A stretch of DNA of 64,000 nucleotides from Chionoecetes opilio (GCA_016584305.1 JACEEZ010012792.1:87001-151000); one strand, 5' to 3'. Shown: positions 12,424 through 25,287, counted from the stretch's first letter. Notes: a model not told the origin generated them from the sequence alone. A program made the numbers and translations.

Positions 12424-13225
12424 GTACAAGGTAGGTAGTACAAGAGGGAGGCTTTGTCAAAGCCGTGATGCACGCAGCACACAAGGGTACCGAGTGTGTG
12501 TTTCCTTTGTCACGCGCTCCACTTAATGACGTGAGAATACCACCTCGTTAGCTCCTCACAAAGGCAGGTTACGGACACAGAAAGAGCAGCAAAATTATGT
12601 TTTCCGTCCACGCGAGTCGGACTCGTTTCACCCTCCCGGTGCGAGCATGGAGCTCACGGGAATAATAAAAAAAAACATCCTTCACCAGCGAGGCAAGAAC
12701 ACATTTTTTCTCCATCTTAGAACTTATGAATAATGTGAAAGTGAAATGTAAATCTTATGTAAATCGTATGTAAAGTGAAATTCTTAAAAAAAAATCTGCG
12801 AAAGCTAACAAACTGGAGTAATCATTCAGCTTAGCGCACTAACCACTCACACCCAAACTGTCTTACTGTCTTCTTTACAGGGACTGCCAACTAAACTGGC
12901 TTTTTGTTATCTCTTTTTTTCCCATTGGCCGGTTCTTTGTGATGTCAAAAAACAAAACAAAAACTGAACTTTCGAGTAAAAAGGAATAGAAAAACTCAAA
13001 TTAGTCTGCAAAGTATACAACATCTCTACGAACTACCATAGTTATGAAATATATCCATTGGTTATTGGCCACACGCTTACAACCTCACAACTCAGGTGAC
13101 TTCTATCCGTTTTGGATAATTGTATGAAGATGTAGCGGAGGATTTTTCCATAACAGCAAAAGAGATGAGGTAATGACGCTATGATTAACACTGTGTGAAG
13201 CGACCAGTGGGTAGGGTGGGGGGAG
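12424..13225. other. No recognisable gene
   Basis: Unique-looking sequence without a supported coding frame. Confidence 0.5.
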
Positions 13226-13399
13226 GAGAGAGAGATAGAGAAAGAGAGAGAGAGAGAGAGAGGGGAAAAGGAAAAGAGAGAGAGGGGGAGAGAAAAGAGA
13301 GAAGAGAGAGAGAGAGAAAACGCGGGAGAACATTAGCAGTACGATTTCCCTATCCTTCTCTCTCTCTCTCTTCTCTCCCTCCTCTCTCTCTCTCCTCTC

Positions 13400-13444
<45 letters not shown>

Positions 13445-13445
13445 A
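13226..13445. repeat. (GA)n tract facing a (CT)n tract
   Basis: GA-rich 13226-13320 and CT-rich 13355-13445 are separated by about 35 bp, so a transcript across them could fold into a hairpin. Open frames on both strands here are products of the repeats. Confidence 0.85.
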
Positions 13446-13856
13446 AACAGATCTCAAAAAAGGAAAAATTTATCGTCTCCCTCCACCCTTTTAAACACAT
13501 TTTCCCGGGAAAAACGCTCATTAAACCCACCCACATTTTTACACGCCCTCCCCCCATAGATCTGTTATCAGGCCTCAATGCAAAAAATACATGTTTGAAA
13601 ATACGTTATAAAAATTTTTTTTATACAGATGGGCTGGAGTCGCCCCGTGTTTTTTTACGAGAAAAGATAAGATATAAAAAACAAATTTAAAACACAAAAA
13701 TATCAAGGTTTGAATTTACTTGATTACGTGGAGTTTTAAGAATATTTGTTTACTTGGTGCTGCTTTCCATTTTGTTTTTTTTCATGCTTCGTAAAATCCA
13801 ACGGGGGACTTGAATTAAAAGTAGTTTGTAGCATAACCATTGCGAAAAAACGATTC

Positions 13857-13965
13857 TTCTCTCTCTCGTCTCTCTCTCTCTCTTCTCTCTCTCCCTCTCT
13901 CTCTCCCCTCTCTCTCTCCTCTCTCCTCCTCTCTTCTCTTCCCCCCTCTCTCTCTGTCTCTCTTT
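13857..13965. repeat. CT-rich microsatellite
   Basis: Imperfect (CT)n with CCC and CG interruptions. Confidence 0.9.
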
Positions 13966-14289
13966 TGCATGATTCAGGCAAAAAATTTCCGTCCAAGATT
14001 AGAAGATTGAAGGTGAGAAGGGAGAAGAGTTTTGGTGATGAGGAGGTGATGAGCAGATTGATATGGGGGGTGAAGGAAATATAAAATGTTTGGGGTGGTG
14101 TATTAGTGGTGTTTAGATGGCTTTGGGGTGGTAAGGTTTGATGTGTTGGTGGGGAAGGTGATGAATGGGGTGGTGTGTAGTAAGTAATGTATGGGTTGAA
14201 GTGATGGGGTTGGGGGTGATGGGGTTGGTGGTTGGGTATGAGTGGGGTTGATGGTAGAGTGGGATGGTGTTAATGAAAGGGGGGATGAG

Positions 14290-14465
14290 GTGAGGGGGTG
14301 ATGGTAGTACTGGTAATGGTGTTGACAGTGAAGGTGATGATAGTGGTGGTGGTGATGGTAATGGTGGTGATGGTGTTGACAGTGAAGGTGATGAGTGTTG
14401 GTGGTGATGGTAGTAGTGGGGATGGTGTTGACAGTGAAGGTGATGGTAGTGGTGGTGGTGATGGC
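14290..14465. repeat. Degenerate GGTGATGGTAGT repeat
   Basis: GGTGAT/GGTAGT-type hexamers are interspersed with three copies of GTGTTGACAGTGAAGGTGAT. No coding potential beyond the repeat is visible. Confidence 0.8.
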
Positions 14466-14537
14466 GGGACACAAGCCCTTGATGGCCCTGACAGGGTTCA
14501 GGGATCGGTGTGTTCAGGAGAGGGCGTTAGCAGCGTT

Positions 14538-17500
14538 CATAAGAACATAAGAAAAGAACAAAAGAAAATAAGGAAGCTACAAGAGGCCTCGAGGCCTACA
14601 CGTGGTAGTTCCTGTCACCTAACACTACCTACATCCAACTTTCATCCCCAGCCATGAACCTATCCAGCTCCCCTTTAAAGCTCCCCAATGACTCAGCACT
14701 AACTACCTGTCTACTGAGACCATTCCATTCATTCACCACCCTATTTGTGAACCTGTTTTTTCCCTATTTCCTTTCTAAATCTACGCTTTTCCAGCTTGAA
14801 TCCTTTTACTTTTTGTTCTACCCGGGTTTAAAAAACCCGTAAAAAATTTTTCCTACCTCTCCTTTTTTAAAACCCCCTTTAAATTCCACTTAAAAACTTC
14901 TATCAGATCGCCCCTTTTTCGGGCGTCTCTCGGTGAGGGGTTAATTTTAAAAATTAATTTAAAATTCCTCTATAACTAAAGTTCGCATCCCTTGAAACCA
15001 TTTTGGGTCACCCTTTCCTCTGCACTTTTTCTCCCCACAACCCCACCCCTTAAATTTGGGGAACCCAAAAATTTGAACGGGGATAGTCTAGGGGGGGCCT
15101 GACTAGGGGCCCAGAAAAAACCCTTTAAAATTTAACTTCCGCACTTCTACTTTAAAAAACACTTCTGGAAATGAATCCTAATACTCATTGCTCTTTTTCT
15201 GGCCCCCCAATACATTGTTTCCTGGGTCGGAGGTCTGGGCTCACCCCCCACTCCAAGATCTTTTTCCCCCCTTCTGATTTTTTAAAGCGATACTTTGCTT
15301 ATGGTGTATCATCCCAAAGGTTTTTTTCTACCAACTTTCATACCCTACTTTTAAATAAATATTAAATTCCCCCCTCCTTCACTGCCCACCCCTTTAAGTT
15401 TATCTAAGTCTCCCTGCAATTGGTTCCCATCAGACTGTAAACCCAATAATCCTACCAAACTTAGAAACATCAAAAACTTCTGATACCCACTCCCTAATCC
15501 CACTATCCAACCCGTTGATGTAATAAAAATAGTAATGGGCCCCAAAAACAAAACCCTTGTGTAACTCCATTTTGTCACCAGTCCCCATTCAGGATCGGGA
15601 AAACCATTAATTGAACCCCTTTTGGGTTGGGCCTTTTTATTTAGCCGCCCCTGACCCAAGGGAAGAACCTTCCCATTTAAAACCTTTAGCCCAAAAAACC
15701 TTTTTTTAAAAAGTCGCTCGTGTGGTACTTTGTAAAATGCCTTACAAAATCCAAAAATATTTATCAAAATCCGTATCATTATCTGCCGTCCTCCATAAAT
15801 TTTTTCCTATAAAAACTCAAAAAATTTGGGTGGGGACTTTACCACCCTTGATGAATCCTTTTTTTTTTGAAATCATTGATAAAAACTATTTTATCAAGGG
15901 CTCTTTTAATGTGTTTTTGGGCAAAAATTTAATTTCCAATAATTTACCCCACCATGATGTTAGCCCTTACGGGTCGAAAATTTAAATTTTACCCCTCTGT
16001 CTCCCTTTTTTAAATTGGGCCAACATTTCCTTTCCCTCCACAATAATGGCACATCCCCCATCTCCCCCGTTTTTCCAAAAAAATGGGGCCTAACGATTTC
16101 CAAAACAACCCCCCTTGCTTTCCTTTAATACCCTGGGATACACTTCATCTGGTCCGGGCCCGATTTAAATTTTTTCCCTTTTTTCTATACCCTCCCCCAC
16201 CATTTCCCTATTTATCACAATATCTTTGGGGGGGTTTCTCCTCATCGTTTTCCCTTTGGGAACATCTTTTCACTATCGGTATCGCTGTGTATCCTCCTCC
16301 GAAAAAACCTTAAAAATAATTTTTTGGGAACCCCAACCCTACCTCACCCGTTTTTAAAGACCTCACCCTGTCCTGCCTTAAACCCCCCAAACAAATTTCC
16401 CCCTTGTCTTTTTTTTTAAAAACCGGAAAAAAAACCCCTTTTGGGTTTCCCCTTTCGCCTTTTCGGGCTACTTTCTTTCTCAAAATTTGGGTTTCTTACC
16501 CAACCGATTTTAATTTTTCTTCACTGCCCCTCGCCCCCACTTTAAATAACTTTCTTTTTTTCCAATCCTCCTAAAACCTTTAAAATTTAAATGTTTCTGT
16601 TTACCCCCAAATTTGGGTTTTTTAACTTGGTGGTCCATCCTTTTTTGGAATCCCCTCTTTCTGGGACCTTATTTCCCTATAAGGAATATTTCTTTCCTGT
16701 CCGTCAATTATTTTCCTTACAATGGGGTTTTCCCCCTTTCCCGGGCCCAAAAAACCCCTCCTTCCCCTTTTCAAAACCTCTCTAATTAACCTTTTCCTCA
16801 CCCCTGACCCATTTCCCCCTTTTAAACCCGCTCTAATTATCTCCTCACCCTCGCCCTCACTACCCAAAATCTGCCCGGCGCCAATTACCTCCGGTGCCTT
16901 CCTATCCTTCATAATTGGCCTTTCCAGCTGTCCTTTGCCCTGTCCTGGGACAATTTTTTGCCCCCTCCATCCCCCAAACCCTTTTTTAAAAAACCTCCAG
17001 GTGTCCCTTTTTAATTTCCCCCTAATTGGTCTTTTTGAAATTGGGATTCATTTCCTATTGCCACTTTAATTTTCCAACTTCCCCCTTTTTAAAACTAAAA
17101 CTGAAACTCATAATTGGGGCGCTATTATCTAAATTTTTTCCCCCCCCACCCCCCACATTTGTAACTAAATTTGTCTCTATTTGTTCCCCAATAGATCTAG
17201 AAAATTTTTCTCCTCTGTAAAGGGTCCCCTTTTTGCTTGGAAATTTTGGGAATTTCCCCCGATTAAAATTTAACCCGTTTTTTCTTTCATCGGGTGTCAA
17301 ACCCATGATTAAATCCCCCGTCCCATATTCCTAAGATTTAAAAACTATCTTTTCCCCCAACCCAAAACTTTAATAATCTCCCCTTTTTATTTCCCCCCCA
17401 AAGAACCTGAATCCCCCACAAAGCCTTGGAGGCCCCCAAAAACCCCCCCCCCCACCCCCCCAAAACCCAAAATTTTTTTTAATTCCCCTCCCGAAAAAAC
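14538..17500 (-). mobile_element. CR1-like LINE, reverse strand, error-rich
   Basis: The 3' end (14538-14760) matches the CR1 3' end at 7798-8013 in reverse. Further in, the minus strand gives recognisable but broken pieces of the same polyprotein: KVPHERLF (15350-15780), the NYRPV box at about 15965-15985, a KSxGPDxMK-like box near 16145-16165, and IPYREIRSQ (16622-16912), which matches the plus copy at 4939-4956. From about 14820 onwards the sequence is saturated with homopolymer expansions (runs of C, T and A), so no frame stays open. The outer limit near 17500 is uncertain. This looks like the same LINE family seen through unpolished sequence, not a new gene. Confidence 0.65.
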
Positions 17501-18859
17501 CCTAAAACCCATAAAAAACCCCCCCTCCCTAATTTCTGCATCCCCCCTTTTTTTAACTTTTCAACCTTTTCGGGAAACTCTTCTCTCTTCTAAATCCCCC
17601 CCAACCCCTTCCCTCTCCCAAACCCCCCTTTAAAAAAACTTATTCCCCCCCTCCCCCCCCCCGAAAACCCCCGCGGGTCCGAAAAGAATTTTCCTGGGGG
17701 CCATTTCCAAATTTTTTTTTCGTTTAAACCCCCCCAAAATAAAATCCCTTTTACAAAATTATTTAATTCCCCCAAAACCATTTTTTTTTAAATACCCATA
17801 AGTTTTTTATTGTAAAATTCCAATCCCTTTTTTTTTGTTCAACCCTTTTCTTTAAACCAAAACCCCTTTCCCCTCTCCTTTTTCCCTTTGGGAAAAACTT
17901 TAAATTTCCCTTCCTTTTGAAACCTTTCCCCATTCCAAAGTTTTGGCCCTTTTTAACCCAAAACCCCCTTCCCAAACCCCGGTTTTTTTTTTCTAATTTT
18001 AAAAAAGCCTCCATTTTTTTCATTTTTTTCCCTTTCCCCTTTCAAGTTTCCCTTTTGAACTCCTTTTTCCCGAAAACTTTATGGCGGGGGTTTCCTTTGC
18101 CCCTTTGGCCCCACAAAAGCCCCCGAAAGGGTTTCCCCGTGGGGTGGCGAGAATTTGGGAAAAAGGGGGGGGAGTTTGGCCCGCGGAAGGGTTTTAGGGA
18201 TAGGGGAGGAGGAGGGAAATTTTGGGATAGGATGAGGATGAGGATTGAGGGAGGGAGGAGGAAGGGGGAGGAGGGAGGATTTCATAGGGTTTTCATAGGA
18301 AAAAACAACACCAGGGGAAACCCATTGGGCCATACGAGGGGACTGCTGAACTACATACTACTAACTATCAACTACTTGTAAAAAAACAGTTGGTAAATGA
18401 TACCCAAAAGGTTCCCCTTAAAAAAAAGATAGGGGAAAAGGAAATTTTTTATATTTCAAAAAATAGGGTATGAAAAATACTAACCAAATACCCTACCAAT
18501 ACAACTAATCGTCCGGGGGGCTAAATATTAATTTGCAGGGCCTATAATACCCATTTACTTTACAGTGCGCGTCAAGTCTGTTTTTTTAAAAGTAGTTTTT
18601 TGTTCCTTGGGTTCGGGCAAAAATTTGCTGTTAAATTGTTTCCCTCGATCAAAGACTCTCACATTGAAATAATTTTTTACGGAGTCATTTATGCCCAAAT
18701 TTTACCCCTTTAAATTTTAAACCCTTATTTCCCTTTTTTGTCACCTTTTGGGGGGTTAAAGCTCGAAAGGTTCTCTTGATTTAAAGACCTCAAAACCCCT
18801 TTTTGGATCTTAAGGTTTTTTATAATCCCCCCGGATTCTACGATCCTTTAAAAAAATAA
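17501..18859. other. Error-rich, homopolymer-laden sequence, no gene
   Basis: Long C, T and A runs dominate, and several frames of 60-150 codons are low-complexity. It probably continues the 5' part of the reverse LINE, but I cannot align it by eye. Confidence 0.4.
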
Positions 18860-19700
18860 ATTAAATTTTTGCTCTCTCTTTTATTTAAAATTTAATTTTG
18901 CAAGATTGGAAAATTTTTTTTTGGGTTTCTCTTTTTTGCCAAATGATTCCAATTTTTCTTTTGGGCTTTTTTCGAAAAAGGCGACCAGAATTGAACGGCA
19001 TATTCCAAGTTGGCCCCAACCAAGGACGGTTTTGTTTTTTTTTGTCATTACTTTCGGAGTTTTGTGTTCAAAATTGCGTTTAAAAAAAGCCCCCAAAATC
19101 ATATTCGCCCTTTTTTCTGGCAGCTAGGGAATGCGGATGGTTTTAAGATCATTACTGATGATGGGCCCTAAATCCTTTTCCCTTTCTGACTTCCCGTTAA
19201 CGATTTATTTTTTTCATTTGATATTTTATATTTGAGGTTATCGTTTTTTTATATGCTTAAATTTATAATTATTGGGGAAAGGGAAATTTTTAGCCCCTTT
19301 ATCACTCCATCTGATAGTTTGTCCCAGGTCACTTTGTATGAGTTCGCAGTTTTCTCCCATATAGGGTTTTTCCCGCCTAAAATTTTGGGGTCCCTCTGCA
19401 AATTTCGATATTTTAGATACAAGGGCCGCAGTCCAGATCGTTGGGTATAAAATCAAAAAAAAGAGTAGGACCGAAGACCGAGCCCTGAGGCAAACCCCCC
19501 TATAAAAACCCAACCAATTTGAAAGTTTCGCCTTTATTACTACCCGTTGTTTACGATTTGAAAGCCCCTCCCCCATCCATAAAATATTTCTCCCCCCAAG
19601 CCATGTGCCCTTACTTGGTCAAAAAATCGCTTAAAGGGGAACTTTATCGAAGGCTTTTTGAAAAACAAGGTATATTACTCCGAGGGGAAATTTTGCGTCC
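18860..19700 (-). mobile_element. Second LINE fragment, reverse strand, error-rich
   Basis: The minus frame 19238-19576 contains LSNRKQRVVIK, then a region corresponding to the RT motif B position, an SKISKFAEG segment at the motif C position (FADD altered to FAEG) and LIQSDLGQTIRWSDK: the standard order of LINE reverse transcriptase motifs. It differs from the CR1 copy at 6742-7797. Homopolymer errors make its true state unknowable here. Confidence 0.55.
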
Positions 19701-19717
19701 CAGTTTGAATAACTGAC

Positions 19718-19835
19718 TTAAGGGGGGGAGGGAAAAGGGGGGAGGAGGAGGAGGAAGGGGGAGGAGGAGGAGGAGGGAGAGAGAGAGGAGGAGGGGGGAG
19801 GAGGAGAGAGGAGGAGGAGGAGGAGGAGAGGAATG
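19718..19835. repeat. Purine-rich (GGA)n tract
   Basis: GAGGAGGAGG and GGGGGAG blocks without any pyrimidine for long stretches; a candidate for triplex or G-rich structure. Confidence 0.85.
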
Positions 19836-20626
19836 AAAAGGAAGTTCGAAATCGTAAGCAGTACAACTATATCATGAAAATCAGATCTGCCAAATTCCCT
19901 TAAGAAATCTCAGTTCTTTTCATGTTCCACTCGGAAGTAAAGGTCGTTGTGAAATATTGTGTGTATGGCGCACTGAAGCCGCTTTCAAGTGTCCCTCACT
20001 CGCAGTCACCGGTGAGGCGACCCCAGTGCAGCGGATGAGAAGAAGAGTCATGAGAGGCAAGGCAGTGATACAAGTGGATCAGGGACGAGGCGGAAACCAA
20101 AACAAGACAGAACAGAAACAAAAAGATGAACGGAATGTAATGAAATATGCTGAAACCAGACCAGAAAGAGTTCCTGTAAAAATAGATATTAGATGAGCTG
20201 AGTTGATGCTTGATGACATGAGGCAAGACAAGAGTTGGTGAGTATAGGTACAATGGAGGCAAGATAAGATATAACCAGGCCATCCCAGGTCACGTCAGGC
20301 TTCCACGCACGCTTCCCGCGCCTCAGGAAACCCGCCGGGGGCTTTGAGGGGGCGCTAAGGACTCGGATCGGCGGTGCACAATCAGTCGCTTTGATCCCGG
20401 CAGATTTGCGCTCACGCCGGGATTGTTAGGACTCGTGGGAACCGGTGACTGCAGAGGGAGGCGACTCATCACGGTTTTCGGACCCTCTCATGCGACTTAA
20501 AGGAGATTTGAGTCGTGAAGGTCCTTTGGTTAGCACAGCTGGGCGGGTTCTCTGCCTACCTCTGCTACACTGAGAATTAACGTCGCCTCTTCTCCAGCCA
20601 TGTTATTTTTTTTTTCTCTCTCCTCT

Positions 20627-20674
<48 letters not shown>

Positions 20675-22667
20675 TAGTTTATACCATGATACTGAGTAAC
20701 AATGGCAATTCAACCAAAGTATTCAACCTTTCTGTGTGTGTGTGCATGTGCTTGACACTGAGCTTTAATGTTATTATGAACACCATTCCTCTTGTATGAT
20801 TACGCAGCTACTCTAAAAGTGAAAACCTTTTTACATTTCATGACGCTACAATGTAATTCATTGTATGACAGTACAATTTTATGTAATGAAAAGACGCTAG
20901 TGCACATACAAAGTTGAATAATTAAAATAAAGATTAAACCATGTACGAGTAAACAACACATTTATTACATCATCACTGCTGAGATTCATACCGCGAACTA
21001 GTATCATTAAGGGTTACAAACAAGTCTTCCACGTAACATTGTGTCCTGGGAATGGCAGCCACACCGGTAAAAGTGCATTGTTTTCTTTTTAGAGACAAAA
21101 CTATATTCATGAAGCCCGGCGTTGGTGTTACCTGGGCCTCGCCGAGCACGAGATCCAAGGCAGCGTAAGGCAGAGGCAGAAACATGCATAATTGGTGCCA
21201 GGCGCAGGACGGAGCAGAATAATAATTGTTTCGTTGCAAGTGGGAGACAAACTTCCACAACAATGTCTGATTCGTAAAGTGAAAACAAAGAATAAAAAAG
21301 AAAGAAGGATGAAGGTAGTATATCATATACACGTCACAAACATATTTCTTTAGTTTTAATGTTTCTCCTTCTCTATTCGTTCTGTGTGGATGCAGGTGGG
21401 TGACTGTTATAGTGAACCCATATTTGGCAACAGTGACTAAGGGAACTGCAAGTGCGATATAAAAAAGAAAAAAAACCCATATAAGTACAAACATACACAG
21501 AGCCAAGATTATGACATCCGTATATATACAAGTTCAATAAGTAAAACAGTGCAACCAGAACTTACTTTTTACAGAACAAAAAATTTCCTAAAACTAGACA
21601 TGACCAACTTAACAAAACCAGGGCTAAAATAATGCAAAGGGACAAACTTTAATATAAACTTACGTTGGAACTATAAATATTTTATCTATGAATCCTTATA
21701 AATCCACTGCAACTGAGCACTCAAGGAATATAAATGCCATAATCGCAACTGAAACTGAGCACTAAAGAAAATAAATGCCATAATCGCAAATTTAACTGAG
21801 CACAAAAAGAAGTATAAATGCTATAATCGCAGCACCTCGTCGCATTAGCAGTCCGCCGGTCCTCCCATCTCGCGCACCATCAAAGCGGCGCCTCGATGCC
21901 CTTCACAAAGAGACAACATTCAGTCCACCAGTGTTATCACCATTGCAATATCAATCAACAAAATCAGATCAAAAAGCCGCGGAGTTCCATAACTTTATAA
22001 GCTCATCATGTATATTTAAAAAAAAATCCGCCGTAAACATTATGCGTTGTAGGAAAATATTCAGAATGTATTTTTTTATATAAATCTGAAGACTGGGAAT
22101 AAAACTACAATGAATGAACTAATCTATGAAAAAAGTGTGGACATGGATGCTAAAGGAAGATTATTCATTTATTATTTATCTATTATTATTGTTCATTATT
22201 CTATTTTTTATGTATAGATATTGTATTTTTATAGATCACATATGGCAAAGGAACCTGGGGATACAAAGATCATGCTCCCTCACAAATCACAACTCTTCGG
22301 GCTTTATACTGTTCCCGCACCACAAACACCTAATGTTAAGAAAGAATATAAGTGTCGAGGGCCAGTTGATACTAGTGTGCATTAATATGAATGGCGATAT
22401 AATATGATTACAAGTGTGGGAAGGTGAGTCCTGCACAATGCCTTCACAGACACGTGCACTAATACTATACTGTATCTCTTCCAAAACTCTTCTAAACGTA
22501 TTTCCAATTTCGTATTTACTCTCCGGGAACGAATATGACGAAAAACTCGTTCACCTTTCCTTCGTTAACGAAGTGGCGTCCTTCAACACCCTTGTTCCGG
22601 AGCCTTTGTTCAAATTCACGAGCGGGTGACTTTTTTATTCTGTGGGAAAGGTGAATATCAGAACCCA
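19836..22667. other. No supported gene in about 2.8 kb
   Basis: The stretch contains a (CT)n tract at 20616-20668 and a loose tandem repeat of about 55 bp at 21700-21830 (CAACTGAGCAC...AAATGC...ATAATCGCA, three units). A minus frame of 177 codons at 20973-21506 begins with a hydrophobic run but has no recognisable domain and no ATG at its first codon. I see no tRNA or splice-supported exon. Confidence 0.45.
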
Positions 22668-23033
22668 ACACACGGCTAGGGATGACGGGTCACAAACACA
22701 CGGCTAGGGACGATGGGTCACAAACACACGGCTACGAATGACGGGTCACAAACACACGGCTAGGGATGACGGGTCACAAAGACATGGCTAGAGATGACGG
22801 GTCACAAACACACGGCTAGGGATGACGGGCCACAAACACACGGCTAGGTATGACGGGTTACAAACACACGGCTAGGGATGACGGGTCACAAACACACGGC
22901 TAGGGATGACGGGTCACAAACACACGGCTAGGGATGACGGGTCACAAACACACGGCTAGGGACGACGGTCACAAACACACGGTTAGGGATGACGGGTCAC
23001 AAACACACGGCTAGGGACGACGGGTCACAAACA
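22668..23033. repeat. 28-bp minisatellite, 13 copies
   Basis: The unit core is CACGGCTAGGGATGACGGGT plus CACAAACA. There are 13 copies with point variants and one 1-bp deletion. There are no intervening spacers, so this is not a CRISPR array. Confidence 0.95.
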
Positions 23034-23450
23034 CTGCCAGGGACATGAACGATACCTGAACGGTCGCTGTCCAATAACCTTGCATAAAATAAATTGTCAA
23101 ACTAAAGGAAAGTATATCTCGCTTTTACAGTGAAATGTTAATGTTGTTTCTTTCTTGTAAAACTTCCTACGTCGCCTTACCTTGTTGTACAGCTTTAGTC
23201 CCGCGGCTATACCTGCATACACGAAGAGGCGAGCAGATGCCCTCTAGATTGATAGCCTGTCTGGCCACGCGCCCCGCGAACCATGGGTGTCCGCAGTGAT
23301 AATAGAAAGAGGCATGGAAAGGTATTGCCATTTTACGAGGGCAATAAGCTCTGACTCTCCCGAAACAAATTTTAAGAGAACATCATTTTCCTTTTCCTTA
23401 TCAATTTCCCGCGCAAATACTCCAATGCAAGTGGAAAGAGTAGCGGGTAC
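23034..23450. other. No recognisable gene; insertion site of the next LINE
   Basis: No supported feature. The 3' edge (23451-23460) is the target duplication of the LINE at 23461. Confidence 0.5.
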
Positions 23451-23460
23451 CCTCGACAAC

Positions 23461-25287
23461 TCAAGGCCGCCACCCCGGACTGTCACTTGCTGGTGCAGGA
23501 CGTCAGGCTGCCCTGGACCCGCGTCTACCAGTACCTCGGGGTGTGGATAGATCGGGGTCTGACTTTCACCACTCAGGTCAAGTACCTGAGGGAGAGGACT
23601 CAGGCGAGGGTCAATGTTATGAGGGCCATGACGAGGACACACGCCGGGGCCTCGTACGCTGTGCTGCGACTCTTCTATGTACAAGCCGTCCGCGCGCTTG
23701 TGGATTACAGCGCGCCGGTGCTCATCGCGCTGTCACCCACCCAACAGAAGAGGATCGAGGTCATCCAAAACCGGGCCATGAGGACCATGCTGGGGGCGCC
23801 ACGCTGGACCAGCGGCTGCGTCATGCAGAGCGAGGCCCGGCTGGTGCCCTTGACCACCAGGACTCAGCAGATTGTGGCCTGTCGGGTGGCCAAGATCCTC
23901 CACCAGGTGAGAGAGTCTGCAGCACGGACAAAGCTGAGCACAGTCTTGCCACAAGAGCATGACCTGTCAGCTGGCAACATCTGGCTACGGAGGGTGGCCG
24001 AAGCCGCCAACCACCTGCTCGACCTCGACCAGCTACTGCAGGAAGGACCCGATCGTCCTGCCGCCTTCTACGTCGCTCCTCCTCCGTGGCAAGCCCCGAC
24101 AGTGGAAGTCGTCATCACCGCCCTGCCGGCCAGTAAGGCGCTGTGCACCCGGGTGAAGCTGCGGCAGCACGCACTGAGGGGGATTGCAGAGGCCAATGTC
24201 CCAGGCAGCGCCGTCTACTACATGGACGGTTCAGTTGACCCTGAGAGAGGCACGACGGGCGCGGCGGTGGTCACAGGGCAGGAGGTGCTGTCCTGGAGGA
24301 CGCCCGACCACTGCTCCACTCTGCAGACGGAGCTGGTGGCAATCCAGCACACCCTGGAGCACGCCCGCCACCGTCGGGAGGAGATGGTGGTCGTCCACTC
24401 CGACTCCAGGTCTGCCTTACAGGTCCTGCAGCAGCTGAGCCCACCAACGGACAACGTGCGGCTCACCACCACTATCCTGGGCCTCGCCCAAAGAATCGCC
24501 GCGCAGGGGCGTCACGTGCGGCTCAACTGGGTGCCCAGCCACGTGGGGCTGCGGGGGAACGAGGCTGCTGATGAGGCGGCCCGCGCAGTCACCAGGTGGC
24601 CTACAGTCACCGCCGTCGTTCTGCCCAGCATACAGCAGGGCAAGACGATGGCCAGACGTGCTGCCGCCAACAGCACCGAGCAGCAACACCGGGAGATGGA
24701 GGCGTCATCGCGGCAGGCGGCCTGGTATGCCAAAGCCACCGCCTACCGCCCACTGCTTCCCGCCCGCCAGCTTTCCAGGGCAGACGAGGTCAAGCTACAC
24801 CGACTCCGGCTTGGCTATCGCACCCTGGAGGAGCTGAGGGACGATTTTGAGAGTCGGCAGTGTGACCACTGTGGCCACCTCGCCCGACACCCACTAAGGC
24901 ACTACCTGCTGTCCTGCCCAGCCACGGCTCAGCTGAGGCAGCAGATCGGCGGCCCAGAGGACGACGAGGATAGGGCAGCCCTGGTGCTCCGGCGGGCACT
25001 AGAGGACCTGCCTCGGCTGTTGGTAGTGGTGCGCAGCGCCCCTCCCCCCCGCTGAGCGCACCACGTACTACACAGCGGAACATGGAGCGAGGTGACGAGC
25101 CTCACTCACAGGAAGTCGCTCGTGACTCCAGCGGCGGGCTGGTGCCCGCTCATCTCTTATAAATGTATAGATGTAAGATTAGTATAAGTATGTAATTTAA
25201 GTTTAACTTAAGGTATTATGTAAGGTTACAATAAGTTGTTGGGTTTTTTTTCTGTAAGAGATGTAAATAAACTTAACTAAAAAAAAA
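23461..25287 (+). mobile_element. 5'-truncated RNase H-bearing LINE with 10-bp duplication
   Basis: The body is flanked by CCTCGACAAC at 23451-23460 and 25288-25297, a perfect 10-bp target-site duplication, and ends in an A-run at 25279-25287 after a 3' UTR with AATAAA at 25266-25271. It belongs to the same family as the minus-strand copy at 5073-6114, whose 3' UTR is closely similar. The intact frame and perfect duplication suggest a fairly recent insertion. The 5' truncation falls inside the reverse transcriptase, so the copy cannot move by itself. Confidence 0.92.
23463..25055 (+). CDS. LINE ORF2 C-terminal half: RT thumb, RNase H, zinc motif
   Basis: The frame is open from the truncation point (23463) to TGA 25053-25055, about 530 codons. 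The first part (YLGVWIDRGLTF, then VLRLFYVQAVRALVDYSAPV) is the C-terminal part of a non-LTR reverse transcriptase. An RNase HI domain follows with its four acidic positions visible: MDGS (near 24223), TELVAIQ (near 24330), HSDSRSAL (near 24402) and NEAADEAA (near 24570), with SHVGL before the last. A CxxC-H-C motif (CDHCGHLARHPLRHYLLSC, near 24861) ends the protein. RNase H would remove RNA from the RNA-DNA hybrid during retrotransposition. No start codon of its own is expected because the copy is truncated; it is a remnant and not a host gene. Confidence 0.9.
   Translation, partial: KAATPDCHLLVQDVRLPWTRVYQYLGVWIDRGLTFTTQVKYLRERTQARVNVMRAMTRTHAGASYAVLRLFYVQAVRALVDYSAPVLIALSPTQQKRIEVIQNRAMRTMLGAPRWTSGCVMQSEARLVPLTTRTQQIVACRVAKILHQVRESAARTKLSTVLPQEHDLSAGNIWLRRVAEAANHLLDLDQLLQEGPDRPAAFYVAPPPWQAPTVEVVITALPASKALCTRVKLRQHALRGIAEANVPGSAVYYMDGSVDPERGTTGAAVVTGQEVLSWRTPDHCSTLQTELVAIQHTLEHARHRREEMVVVHSDSRSALQVLQQLSPPTDNVRLTTTILGLAQRIAAQGRHVRLNWVPSHVGLRGNEAADEAARAVTRWPTVTAVVLPSIQQGKTMARRAAANSTEQQHREMEASSRQAAWYAKATAYRPLLPARQLSRADEVKLHRLRLGYRTLEELRDDFESRQCDHCGHLARHPLRHYLLSCPATAQLRQQIGGPEDDEDRAALVLRRALEDLPRLLVVVRSAPPPR

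Noticed and set aside
15171..18381. Frames of 60-154 codons within 15-18.4 kb
   Set aside because: The interval is homopolymer-inflated LINE sequence; the frames are low-complexity Phe/Pro or Lys/Gly strings.
20973..21506. 177-codon minus frame with a hydrophobic start
   Set aside because: The first codon is TTG, there is no recognisable domain, and the composition follows the AT-rich background. A signal-peptide-like start alone is not enough.
22668..23033. Regular 28-bp repeats of CRISPR-like length
   Set aside because: The repeats are head-to-tail with no unique spacers, and the genome is eukaryotic.
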